Below, piece by piece: positions 13,721-24,134 of a DNA stretch of 64,000 nt (positions within the stretch are counted from its first letter, which is position 1; each line of letters opens with the position of its first letter). A program made the translations under genes and the position numbers. Origin of the DNA: Leptodontidium sp. MPI-SDFR-AT-0119. Lineage: Eukaryota > Ascomycota > Leotiomycetes > Helotiales > Leptodontidiaceae. The notes beneath the pieces were generated by a model, which did no database searches, was not told the origin of the DNA, and saw nothing but the letters and a program-made list of their open reading frames with translations. The stretch covers positions 806,001 through 870,000 of the forward strand of contig JAHLEZ010000007.1 of assembly GCA_020726505.1 (NCBI GenBank), given 5' to 3'.

Positions 13721-14447
13721 GGTTGGTTTAGAATGAGATGAAGTGTGGCCTACATTCAGGAAGACGGTTGCTATTCATATAGTACATGGCATATGCTCTA
13801 CTGGCCTTGTCAACAGATTCGATACGACCGTTTGAATCTGACTCATTCATGGAGATATGTCGAAAATGCTCATTTCTAAGCACGAAGCTCGCGTGATGGT
13901 ATCCAACAGCCATAAGGAGTAAGTTATGTGGAGTTCTTGCTTGCCAACCATAATGTCCCTTAGCACAGTCACTTGTTTAAAGAATTCGACATTGACAGGA
14001 CCTTCCATACTGTCCCCTTTCTCTTTTCGTTCTTCCGTCTTACTTTGATGCTTATAAATATTCTTACCGCCAAGTAAAACATGATAGATTCATGTAATTC
14101 AAAAACTACAGTGACAAGTATGACCTCCTCTTGCCAAGGATCTCATTACCAATAAATATTGATTTGAAAGCAAAAGGCTCATCAATCCCGGAGAGAATAG
14201 GATTATGGGTTCTAGGCCGCTGCAATACCGAGTAGAAAACGTTTCTACTAAGTATCGGGATGCATATCTTGACTTTCATGTCACTTCCTGACGGGCAGAG
14301 TAAACTTCTATACGGTATAAGTAGTCTGCTACTTTACCCGTGTGGTCGTCAAATCCGATTGCATCAAAGCAAATCTTTAGTCCACCCTCTTCCTCTCAAT
14401 CCACTACATTCCTCAGGCATTCTACCTCATAGAAGACTCGTTCTACA
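13721..14447. promoter_or_regulatory. Shared divergent promoter region (imine reductase / SDR)
   Basis: These 727 bp separate two divergent oxidoreductase starts. A TATA-like TATAA at 14316-14320 lies about 130 bp before the SDR ATG. A pyrimidine-rich leader (CCACCCTCTTCCTCTC) precedes that ATG. No operator can be named. Confidence 0.45.
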
Positions 14448-15215
14448 ATGTCTGACTCAAACAAGCACGCCGTCATAATCGGGGGCACGCACGGTATCGG
14501 CCTTGCTACAGCTGAACTTTTAATTCAAAGCGGCGTGACAGTCATCTTGACCGGCCGTAGGACAGCACCCATCCAATCCGTGAAGCAGAAGCTTGGAGAC
14601 TCCGCAATAGTCCTACAGGCAGATATCCAGACCACAGCGTCGATCTCTCAGCTCAACAGAGAAATCGAACAGCACTTAGGCGGCGAAAAGATCGACCTGC
14701 TTTTCATAAACGCCGGCTATGCCGCCTTGGAACCCATCGCTTCCGTCACGGAAGAATCATTCGATCGGATCTTCAACACGAATGTGAAAGGCGCCTTCTT
14801 CATAGCACAAAGCCTCGCTCCTCGTGTTCGTGATGGAGGCGCCATCGTCTTCACCACCTCAGTGGCAAATAAAGCCGGGATCCCAGGCATGGCAGCGTAC
14901 TCTGCGTCAAAGGCTGCTTTACAGTCTCTTGTACAGACTTTCGCTGCTGAGTTTGCTACGCGGCGGATCCGCGTGACTGCTGTCAGCCCGGGTTTCGTCA
15001 AGACGCCGACGATGGGCGTTGTGGACGCGTCCAAGGACTCGCTAGAAAGTTTTGAGAAGGGAGGGGTAGACTCGACACCGTTGAACAGAATCGCTCGACC
15101 AGAAGAGGTAGCGAGGGCGGTACTGTTCCTGGGGTTTGAGGCTACTTTCACGACGGGGACGGAGCTGGTGGTGGATGGTGGTCTGGCTTCTCTTAAGGGG
15201 GAGTTCTCATTATGA
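14448..15215 (+). CDS. Short-chain dehydrogenase/reductase (classical SDR)
   Basis: The gene is intronless, 255 residues, with an ATG at 14448. It has the cofactor loop GGTHGIG, an Arg-rich GRR after beta-2 (favouring NADPH), the NAG motif in FINAGYAAL, catalytic Ser in TTSVANKAG, YSASK, and a C-terminal VDGGL. The Gly in place of Thr in TGxxxGIG is a small deviation. It is divergent from the imine-reductase homologue, so the two may act on related carbonyl/amine substrates. It could be a FabG-like reductase of any small carbonyl; the specific reaction cannot be read from sequence. Confidence 0.88.
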   Translation: MSDSNKHAVIIGGTHGIGLATAELLIQSGVTVILTGRRTAPIQSVKQKLGDSAIVLQADIQTTASISQLNREIEQHLGGEKIDLLFINAGYAALEPIASVTEESFDRIFNTNVKGAFFIAQSLAPRVRDGGAIVFTTSVANKAGIPGMAAYSASKAALQSLVQTFAAEFATRRIRVTAVSPGFVKTPTMGVVDASKDSLESFEKGGVDSTPLNRIARPEEVARAVLFLGFEATFTTGTELVVDGGLASLKGEFSL

Positions 15216-16341
15216 GGAATAGCTATCCGATAAGGTAATGGGAATTGTATCCTCGCTAAGGTTGTAGGAGGTGATCGAAGGAATATTGCTGTTAATAATA
15301 ATCCGTAATTATGCGAAGGTCGTTTGCGTCTCGTGTTTTACTATTTAATACTACTCGCGAAGATAATAAGCTTTAAATGATGTGGGAAAGCAGCTTAGAT
15401 TAAGTAAGGAATTAATCTCTTTGTTATTATATTCTTATATTTCACTTACGGCGCCTTATAATAGCTAAAGAAGCTACCGGAGGTTAGTTCTGTTAATACG
15501 ATTACCATTTATATAATATATATCTTTTCGTCCGCTGAGACATTTACGAGCGTTAGCAAGGGCATGAACGAGAAGTTGTTATCCGCTAGAGGATAAAGCT
15601 CAACTGGGACCCCTTCTTAAACTAATTAGAACCCTTACTTTGCTCCCCTGCTTAGCGTTGGCAAATGTCTTAGCGGACGAAGGGATAATCTTTCTTTTAA
15701 GCTTTAATATAACCTTTTAATATAATAATCTCATAGATATATGAATCTTACGATAGTTAACCCGAACTCGTTATTCTAATTATCCGCCGAGATAGAATTG
15801 ATACACGCCTTTTCCTGAAGTAATATTATGTATATATAAGTAGTACAGGAATTAAACTCGCTGTTAGAGCGCCTTAGCCTTTTACCTTTTATTAATAAAA
15901 TAAAAACTAAGCGAAAAAAAAATACACGAGAAATATATAATATTAAAATGTGTGGAAGTAAAAAGAGGTAAATTAAATATTACTAAAATTCATATTATAT
16001 AAAATCACTTTTATAAATATTAATAAGATAATATAAAATAATAAAACCAATTTATTTATTACGTATATATAAGCGAATATGAATTTAAAAGTAGCTCCAA
16101 GAGAACTTTAATCAAAAGTGTGACGACAGGGGTTCGAATGCCTGCACACCAAGTAGTTGAAAAAAAAAAACTGGGCCAGCGGACCCAAAAGGGTACATGA
16201 ATTGGTTGGAGGCCAATTCAGCTATTCGACTATATCAGGGGTACGATCCTAGGTCGTAACAAAAAGAAAACTAAAATATGATTTATATTTAAAGATAGAA
16301 TAAGAAAAGTATAGCTAAGTATCAAAGAAGTTAAGTCTAGT
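15216..16341. other. AT-rich decayed tract with tRNA-like motifs
   Basis: From about 15280 to 16080 the sequence is strongly AT-rich, saturated with TAA/TTA and without a long frame, typical of RIP-mutated repeats. It then changes abruptly. TAGCTCCAAG (about 16093) is followed by GGGGTTCGAATGCC (about 16128) and an A-run, resembling an A-box/B-box pair. A second B-box-like GGGGTACGATCC occurs near 16241. No cloverleaf closes properly, so I do not call a tRNA; a tRNA-derived SINE relic is possible. Confidence 0.4.
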
Positions 16342-16581
16342 TTATTTAGTAATAAGGAGCAAAGTCTGTGCTACTTGCTGATCATCCTCCCTATCTTCCA
16401 CTATAATTGTATCTCCTTGTTTCTCAATAGTCGTCTCATAAGATAGCGGTGGTGCAGGAATTTCCCATTCGTCAATCTGGTCATTGATTTCTAAAGAGAG
16501 CATCCGAAAGGCCTGCAAGACCTCAGGGGTAGCTTCTGGATTGGCCGTCTGCAGGGTTATACCGCTTGGTGATGTCGAAAA
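16342..16581 (-). pseudogene. Unrecognised open fragment, possibly transposon-derived
   Basis: The minus strand is open for about 79 codons, ending in TAA at 16342 and bounded upstream by an in-frame TAG at 16584-16582. The translation is acidic and protein-like (for example EATPEVLQAFRMLSLEINDQ and QGDTIIVEDREDDQQVAQ). The frame continues beyond the TAG, so this may be the 3' end of a mutated gene. There is no recognised domain and no ATG of its own. Its place beside the AT-rich tract suggests mobile-element debris. Confidence 0.3.
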
Positions 16582-16726
16582 CTACGTCTCTTTGTTGAAA
16601 TCACTGTACTTGACTTAAGGCCCCAGATTCTGAAGATATCAAACTGAACCCAGTGCCACAATTCAGTGGCTGCGAAGATTGTGCGCCGGCTTTTGCAGGT
16701 GATAATTGCGGCCATATATATAGACG

Positions 16727-17835
16727 TCACAAGGCCCTCGTTATCTCCTCGCTATTGGCCAACTGTCTTTGGTTCTTCAATTTCTCTGCTTCCTCTCTCA
16801 TGCTCGCTTGCACCCATTCCCTCGACTTTGCTGCATGTTCTTGAAGTAATTTTGGATTCTTCAACCTTTCCTTAACTGTATGCGGCTCTGGGATATGTCT
16901 TCCCTTCTCGACACCCGGCCGGACCAACATACGCTTCTCCCACTCTCTTAAGTTCGGGAACTCATCTAAAGCCGACCAAAGCCGTCAGCATCCTCTGCCA
17001 AGTAAACTTCAATTCAGAAAAGCATGATTAGAAACAGTACCAATATCAATTCCGGACCAGCCCGCATACGCAACCCATCCCCAATGAGCGATATCTGCAA
17101 TGGTACACTTGTTTCCGACAAGATATCCCGAGGTTGAGGCAGCTAGCTGCTTGTCGAGTACTCCGTAAAGACGTCGCGTTTCATTGATATACCTGTAAAA
17201 TGGCCCCAAATTAGAAACAAGCCATCAGTAACCAGACAATACTTTATATAATTAGTTGTTATAGCTCACCGGTCAATAGCATATTGGATTTGCTCTGGTG
17301 CCAATCTACCAAAGTGGTTTGCTTGTCCCTGCATCGGTCCGACACCGGCATTCATGAAGAAAAGCTTCTCCCACTCGAGTCAGCTTCTAGTGCTTCTCGC
17401 CAGACTCGAAACCTGGAATCTGGAGGGCGTGAATACATACCCAACTATTGACCTCATAGTGCTCCCAAGTCCCAGCGGGATATGAGACTTTGTGATGGCT
17501 ATCATACCTCTCGACCAGGTATTGCATGATACTACCACTCTCAAACAAGCGGAGAGTCTTACCATCGTTAAGGGTATCGGTCATGGCAGGGATTCGGCCA
17601 TTCGGGTTGATATCGAGGAACCATTGCTCCTTTTGGGTGTTGCAAGAAATATCGATATTATGGACTTTGTATGGGAGCCTAATTTAAGTAATAAGCAAAT
17701 GGGCATGATAAGGTAAGTGGGAGGAGCGTGGGAAAGTAAGACACCGAGAACGAACCCAAGTTCTTCAAGCAAGATAGAAACTTTGATTCCATTGGGGGTC
17801 TGAGCAGTGTATAGGTTGATATTCGGAATTGACAT
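16727..17835 (-). CDS. Glutathione S-transferase, Ure2p-like, five exons
   Basis: Predicted exons in coding order are 17835-17756, 17678-17441, 17373-17270, 17192-17041 and 16965-16727 (270 residues). All phases fit. The thioredoxin-like N-domain reads [20 protein letters not shown] (the TPNG loop of Ure2-type GSTs binds glutathione). It continues through [11 protein letters not shown] and [16 protein letters not shown]. The helical C-domain has [26 protein letters not shown] and [15 protein letters not shown], plus a charged tail. It is expected to conjugate or reduce substrates with glutathione in the cytosol. It is divergent from a MAPEG-family gene at 18413, giving a glutathione-linked pair. 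The donor of intron 1 (GTTCGT) is weak, and the branch point of intron 2 is close to its acceptor. Confidence 0.88.
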
Positions 17836-18412
17836 TGTGAAAGAATGAGCTTGATGGACAAGCTCGAGGGTTCAGTCCACGCTTTCAAAGTCGGCAGGCA
17901 AAAGGCATTCGGAATGCAGAAGTGTTCGTTAACACCCAGGTTGATGATTTAGCGTGAAGAAATTCCAATATCACTTTGCTTTCACTCCAGTCACGATACC
18001 CGGAAGACATTAGCCAAAAGAGTGGCAAGGGCCTCCTTTTGTGCGGGGTGAGTAGCGACATTGTGATGGAAGCTAATCCGAGGAGACGATACATAAAAAT
18101 GCAATCAGGAAAGGAATTTCCCGACGTGTGTCAAACTAAAAGTAACGTCGTGTTATGATTGGCAAACTTTGCGTTAAACTTTACCCCTGGTTTGTGTGGA
18201 AAACGTCAAGCGGATTGACACAGCACACGGCCGCTCGAAAATTCCTTATGTCCGCGTCGAGAACCAACTACCTAGTATGAGCTCCCAGAATGTTCACGAC
18301 ATAAAGTTACACCGAATTGCAGTTTGGCTTGCCTAGTTTTCATCTACAATCTGACTGAAATATTTTCGGATAGCCAAACGCTAAAAATCCACCAATCAGT
18401 ATCGTCATCGTG
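17836..18412. promoter_or_regulatory. Shared divergent promoter region (GST / MAPEG)
   Basis: These 577 bp lie between the start codons of the GST and the MAPEG-family gene. No stress-element consensus (for example a Yap1-type TTAGTAA) is obvious to me. The arrangement itself is the evidence for shared control. Confidence 0.45.
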
Positions 18413-19117
18413 ATGTCTCTGGGACCCGACAAAATTCAAGTCCCTAAGCTCCTGCGTAAGCTTCTCTTGAGATACCTGACCCTCGCTGGTAGAATATTGT
18501 TAATTGTACAGAATATCCAGTTGTGACGGGTACATGGGCACCACCCTTCGTCGCCTACCTTATACTCCTCCATTACCGTATTGCATACATACGGATCACC
18601 AATCCTGGCAACAGCTTCGGCGATCACCTAAAATCGACGCGGCGCGCTGGCAAAGACCCGGCCGACTTGCAGAATCCAGACCCGTTATATGTGGCGATCA
18701 GAAGTCAGCAGAATTTCATGGAGAGTGTTCCGTTTGTGGTAAGACCTTCTCCCCAGGAATCGGAAGTTTGATTATTTTTGGTGACTCTGGAGCTGAGGCT
18801 TATGTTTTGGGGCACAGCTTTTCCTTGCTGGCGTCGCAGAGGTAAACGGGGGCAACAAGAAAGCATTGAATATTTGTCTTGCTGTATTATTTGTCTTGCG
18901 TGTCCTCCATGTGTAAGTTTTCCGTGCTTCTCTGTTATCTATGTTCGTCCTCCCAAGATTCGTACACTAATCTTTTGGGGCTTTCAGAGAGGCAGGATTA
19001 AAGATCAAGGGAACCCGCGGCCTAGGTCGCCCACTTGCGTATTACACCACCCAGAGCATGACCTTGGGTTTAGCCACATATAGCGGTTGGCTTGCGAAGG
19101 GGTATTGGGGTTTTTGA
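18413..19117 (+). CDS. MAPEG-family membrane protein (microsomal GST-like), four exons
   Basis: Predicted exons are 18413-18455, 18512-18738, 18818-18912 and 18988-19117 (164 residues). Phases agree and donors are GTAAGC, GTAAGA and GTAAGT. The product has about four hydrophobic segments: VTGTWAPPFVAYLILLHY, then NPDPLYVAIRSQQNFMESVPFV (the MAPEG signature is R-x-QxNxxE-x-P), FLAGVAEVNGG, and a last pair ending GWLAKGYWGF. MAPEG proteins are integral membrane glutathione transferases/peroxidases or related enzymes. The first exon and last intron rest only on splice logic. It is divergent from a soluble GST, which supports a joint role in detoxification or thiol metabolism. Confidence 0.82.
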
Positions 19118-20165
19118 GTTTTGCCACAGAAAATAAAGTGAAATGGAAAATAGGTGGCCCCGAAATGTCTCAAAATTGCAAACGGTGGTGCTAACAGTGG
19201 GAGACCTTCTACAAAGCAGAGAGGAGTTCCATTGGCCCCAACCAGGGACATGGAGGAGTAGAATGATGAGTTAGAATAAGAAATTGGAACAGAATATCAA
19301 TTGTGTAGGGTTATATCTATTATTGACAAATGGATCTTTGAGAACAAAGTATCAACGGCGTACTAGTACTTTTTCTCTTTTATGCTTCGCATACAGCTTG
19401 AAAGCTTGCCGCTCTTGCTCAAGTGCTGGTCAATTGTTCCATACGCGGTTTACATCGGAATTCATTTATGCAATTATGTCTGATCATGTCCCAAAAATTA
19501 CCAAGGATACGGTTGCATCCAGCCCACCAAGCACGCCAAAAACAGACCTCCCTGGGGCCTTTCAATTCTTAAGGGAGCACCCTCATACCGTGATTTCCCA
19601 CGTTTCACGGGAGTCGAGTAGGAGAAGTTTCTATAAGAGAGGATCCGTACTTTAGTTACTAGAATGGCTGTTATCAATAACCTCATTCTTGAGTTTGAAG
19701 GCGGGAATGAATTTCATAGAGAATACTTTAATTTGGGTGAGATTTACTATGGTAGGGTAAGTTCCTCTGGTGTTTCAGTAAAAATGGATGGATTTCAATG
19801 CCGGCTGCCTTCGTATGGCAGTGTTGCACGTGGTTTGGCCTAATCACGCTTTCACGAACCATTGGAAACTAGTGGAAGGAACGAACGGGGTAAACCACGT
19901 TTTTTTAACCCCGCCTTTTCTCCTCGTCCTTAATGGATTCCTTTTCCGCCATTTTCTCCGCGCTCGGATAAGATTTTACGTAGGCGCACGATCGATACTA
20001 TTCTCTTTTAGTGGATGTAGATTTCGGCAGTCGTTTTCCTTTGCCAGATTTCTATTGTTATCAATTTCGGGCATATTAGAGGGCGGTTAACTCCAAGTTT
20101 GAAAATCCTCCAGCCATTCAATTTCACTTTTCGAGACTAGAAATTCTACATTAGATCCCCACAAT
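19118..20165. other. Intergenic with one gene fragment
   Basis: Apart from the short fragment at 19476-19655, I find no supported gene. 19660-20165 is the upstream region of the sugar transporter, with a pyrimidine-rich leader before its ATG. No specific regulator site is called. Confidence 0.45.
19476..19655 (+). pseudogene. N-terminal fragment of a conserved fungal hypothetical protein
   Basis: An ATG at 19476 opens MSDHVPKITKDTVASSPPS followed by TPKTDLPGAF. That is the start of a conserved filamentous-fungal hypothetical family, in which PGAF is normally followed by PETP and a long Pro/Thr-rich protein. Here similarity ends at PGAF and the frame stops at 19655. It looks like a truncated copy. 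Family assignment is from memory of the motif and is tentative. Confidence 0.35.
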
Positions 20166-21892
20166 ATGGGTTTCTCGGGTTCAAACTCAAAGGAAAATGC
20201 TGGGGCAAAGAGAGCAATTGGTGGTGACCTTGCAAAGGTCCTTCCATACCAACCTCGCTCGTGGATCTTTACTCCTCATCTTCTGAAGCTCAACCTCGTC
20301 ATCCTAGTTCCGTTGCTGTCTCAGTCATCTTGCGGTTATGATGGTTAGTTCCTGCTTCCGAGACTATCTAAGAGTTTACTAAAGCTAAATGACACATTAA
20401 GGTACCATGATGAATGGCCTTCAAACTCTGCCACAATGGCACGATTACTTTAACAATCCTTCTGCTGCTCTTCTGGGTCTCCTCAATGCCTGTGTTCCTA
20501 TTGCCTGCATTCTATCGTTCGCTCCTGTGGCCTGGCTCTCTGATAAATACGGTCGGAAATTTAGCATCACTGCAGGATTACTTTCCATCTTTGTTGGATC
20601 GGCGCTACAGGCCGGTGCAGTTAATGTTGGGATGTTCATCGGGGCACGATTCATTCTCGGAATCTCTGCCGCTTTGATTTCGCAGCCATCTCCATTGTTA
20701 GTCACGGAGCTGGCCTACCCCCCACACAGGGCAAAAGTAACAACGTTGTATAACACATTCTACTACCTTGGATCCGTTATCGCCGCATGGGCCACATATG
20801 CGACATTCACGAGAGATAGTACCTGGGCCTGGCGAATTCCGTCCCTCCTGCAAATCGCTATCCCGTCTTTCCAGCTATGCTTCTTGTGGTGGGTGCCAGA
20901 ATCTCCACGGTAATTAAGCTTCCATTTCCTGTTTCAAGATTACCAGACCCTAAATGATCACAAACAGATGGCTAGTCGCGAATGGCAGAGTAGAGGATGC
21001 CCGGGCGGTGCTCACTAAATACCATGGTAACGGCGATGAGAATTCTGAACTTGTGGCATTCGAAATGTTGGAGATCCAGGAGACACTTCGCCTCGAGAAA
21101 GAGGCGGCTCATCAAAACGTTTGGCGGGATATGATCGCTACAAAGGCAAATCGGAAACGGACATACATCTCTATCTGGATTGGAGTTACCGGCCAGTGGC
21201 TTGGCGTGGGGGTTGTCTTCTACTATCTCTATCTTGTCCTCAACAGCGCCGGAATCACATCAGTCAAAGACCAAACCCTCATCAACGGTGGCCTCACACT
21301 ATGGAATTGGCTGTGGTCTATTGCTGGCGCGCTCATGGTTGACCGCATTGGCAGGAGAACCCTGTACCTCACATCGCTTAGTGGCATGCTGGTCTCCTAT
21401 ATCATATGGACTGTCCTGACCTCGCGCTTTGCAGCTACCTCAAGTACACCACTTGGATATGTTGTCGTGGCTATGATCTTTATCTTTTACGTATTTTACG
21501 ATGTTGGCGCCTTGGTACTTTTTCAGGCTTACACTGTTGAGATCTGGCCGTATCGTTATCGTAGCAATGGCCTCGCCCTTGTTTACATTACTGCTTACGC
21601 GTCATTGATTGTAAACCTTTTCGTCAATCCTATTGCTCTTGAGAGGATTGGTTGGAAGTATTATATCATTTACTGCTGCTTGATTGGCATTGCACTTGTT
21701 GGTGTCTATTACATGTTCCCTGAAACTCGCGGATACTCGTTGGAGGAGATCGCTAGGGTATTTGAAGGCGAGGGTGCGCATGTTCCGGATGGGTCTATGG
21801 TTCTGGATGAAGTACATCATATTGTCGCGAGTGATGAGAAAGCCGGGAAAGTTGATATTACTGTTGTCAATGTTGAAGACATCTCTTCTTAG
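20166..21892 (+). CDS. MFS sugar transporter, lactose-permease-like, three exons
   Basis: Predicted exons are 20166-20343, 20402-20909 and 20968-21892 (536 residues); both introns are 58 nt. The sugar-porter signatures are clear: GYDGTMMNGLQ in TM1, WLSDKYGRKF in loop 2-3, VPESPRWL before the central loop, DRIGRRTLYL in loop 8-9 and MFPETRGYSLEEI after TM12. Twelve transmembrane helices are expected, with cytosolic termini. The closest functional group I recognise is the LAC12/disaccharide-type proton symporters of the plasma membrane, but the sugar cannot be deduced. The start ATG at 20166 lies in a consistent first exon. Upstream is non-coding. Confidence 0.9.
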
Positions 21893-22923
21893 GGGCGCAT
21901 GACTTATCAAAGCGCTCCTACATTTACTGTTCCCATATGGAAGAATATCCCTTGTATGTATGTTAAATGGCAGCGAATGCAATCCATATGACTACCTATG
22001 TGAACTCAATAATAAAGGATGCTCTGCGGCAAATGAAGACGACCTCTGTGACGACAACCTAGAGCCTGAAGCCTGGCTTGCATCTCATAGTCACTCTAAT
22101 TGTGATGTATCTTAGCATTAAAACTATCTTCAAACACCAAGAAACAAGAGTATTTACAAGGCCACTATGGAGGAACACTAGCCTGAAGATTTTGGGAGAC
22201 TTGGATGTTGAGTGAGGCGTCGGCTCTCTGGTGAAACGTGCTGCAAAATTCTATGTATTGTGGATGATAGTACCGCGGTCTCAGGTTCCTATGTACTGCT
22301 GAGTATGAAGCCTATTTTGTGGAAGGAGAAGGGCCATTTCTAGTGGTTGTCGCAGTGTTGTTTTTGGTGCTTGATTGGTGGAAGTGATAGTTGTCCCTTC
22401 AGATCGATCAGAACCGGCGCTCGCTGGGCTAGGTATGCCAAAAAAAAAAATAAAAAAATAAAAAAATAAGGGAAATGCCTAGCCCAAGAGGCTAGTTTAT
22501 AACCCTTCTGAGGGACTGCTATTACAGTAAAAAGTAGATTCTGTTGAAATGGATCTAGCACCTGATCATGTAAGCTATGTGTAATGAGGCAGATCTGTCC
22601 ATAGTGGATCAATAGATTAACTCTTCAACAATGGTTGCCGGTGCATCATTTCTGATGTCGCGCGGAAGGTATTCATATGCGAGTCGCTGCCCATCAGGGT
22701 ATGCCTATGTCAGGTGCTCGCTAGGCTTGGATCGTGTATTCGTCTCAATTTCGTCCTTCCTCCGTCCTGTGTCTTCATGTGCAGATCTGCGATGTCAATG
22801 CATTTCGATCACATCACTTGGAAGCGTACGTAGTACGTGAAGCTCCGCACACTGTTGCTACGAGTTCTACACGTTATTCACCAGCAAGGTCAAGCGCCAG
22901 CCAGGGAAGTCCAGCCAAGGCTA
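21893..22923. other. Intergenic, no gene recognised
   Basis: Short frames only. An A/T run at 22441-22468 (AAAAATAAAAAAATAAAAAA type) interrupts the region. Small minus- and plus-strand frames here show no family motif. Confidence 0.45.
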
Positions 22924-23286
22924 CTAGAGTATGTGGTTCAGTCGACCATCAATGAAGTAACCATGTGTACGAAGGCCACAGCAAAAAGCTACCAGAATCA
23001 CTGGGGTAGTTAGTGCCAAGTTTTCTGGTAGAGCAACAGGTTGCAGCCCAAGCCTTGTCATTTCTCCCCACCGTGCATATCGTGGTTTTTGTGTCCTCGT
23101 AGCGGGCAATCCGCTTGTAGGGATATCAAGTAGCTTCCTGATAGACTCGAGATAGACAGCGAGGATGCTTTCTGATAGAGGGTTAGCACCTATGCCAAAC
23201 AGGGCGTGATGGGAATCGGAGTTCTTGGACTTACTAATAATATCCAGAGGCATTGGTGGCAAAATAGGCTGGTCGGATACCGTCAA
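22924..23286 (-). pseudogene. Unrecognised gene fragment with one clear intron
   Basis: The minus strand holds a textbook fungal intron (coding order 23234-23172, 63 nt) with donor GTAAGT, branch GCTAAC and acceptor ATCAG. Splicing joins ...PILPPMPLDII to KSILAVYLESIRKLLDIPTS in frame, and the frame continues to about 22924. I do not recognise the protein. The upstream end runs into stops near 23300, and a MULE remnant follows, so this is likely a broken gene. An active small gene with further exons cannot be excluded. Confidence 0.4.
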
Positions 23287-23469
23287 TGGCCCATATCGCT
23301 CATTACTATCTCCTTAACCATCCTCCTAGCCAAGCCCTCAAAAGCTTCCTCTCTGCCACATAAGTCAGACATAAGTACTCATTAATTACACAGTTATAGA
23401 CTTTATTATCAGGTTGTGATACAGCCGTTAGGTGAGGGCTGAGAAATAGATAATGTACAGCCTCCATAG

Positions 23470-24032
23470 TAGCTAGGAGATGGGGGAGACCACAGAAAAA
23501 ACGGATTAGGAAAAGGGTTATTACTCAAAGTAAGAAGAGCAAGTGTTTTAATCCATAGTATAGACAAGAAGGTCATAATAAGAGACGTTGTCCTACAGTA
23601 CAAAAGGAGCTTGTTCATCATGTTATATCCTCTGATTCATCGGACACTGATAAGTTAGAGCCGTTGAATGAGTATAAGCAAGATTTTATTAATGAAGCAA
23701 GAGAGGCAGATAAAAAAGGAGTTTTAAGTAAGACACAAATGTTAGTAGAAGCAAGGGCACAAATTGCACGAGATGTTATTGCTTCAGAATTAAGAGAAGC
23801 TGCTGAAGAAGAAGCTTCTAATAGATTCTGGTGTTTACAAGGACAATTAGAAGTCCACAAAGTAAGAGCAAAGCAAAAGATCAGATAGGTGGTCAAATGG
23901 GTGGTCAGTCAAGTGGTGACATCGAGGTGTCGGAGACAGTGGGAAAGAGGCGACAGCGTGGTATTAGTGTTAGCAATACTACAGCACGTGAGAAGCGTGT
24001 AAGGAAAAGGCCTAGTCGTTATCAATAGCCGT
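23470..24032 (+). mobile_element. Remnant of a Hop-type Mutator-like (MULE) transposase
   Basis: A plus-strand frame reads ARRWGRPQKKRIRKR, then KSKC...QEGHNKRRCP, the basic GRPxKKR stretch and zinc knuckle found at the C-terminus of fungal MULE (Hop) transposases. A TAG replaces a residue inside the knuckle. The frame continues into an acidic, coiled-coil-like region (KTQMLVEARAQIARDVIAS) ending at 23888. A one-frame-shifted continuation ends RKRPSRYQ at 24028. The catalytic DDE part is absent. The element is dead. Subterminal repeats follow at 24043. Confidence 0.55.
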
Positions 24033-24042
24033 AATAGAGACT

Positions 24043-24120
24043 CGTAGTACATTGGTAATTATGAAACTTGGTCGTAGTAGATTGGTAATTTTGAAACTTA
24101 TCTGTAGTATCCTGGTAATT
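24043..24120 (+). repeat. 30-bp tandem repeat, 2.6 copies
   Basis: The unit CGTAGTA..TTGGTAATT.TGAAACTT starts at 24043 and 24073, with a partial copy at 24103. It abuts the transposase remnant and could be its subterminal repeat. No inverted partner is visible in the window. Confidence 0.65.
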
Positions 24121-24134
24121 GGCTGTCAATATTA

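Noticed and set aside
16128..16141. tRNA T-arm-like GGGGTTCGAATGCC
   Set aside because: The five-base T-stem does not pair and no acceptor or anticodon stem can be folded around it, so it is not called a tRNA gene.
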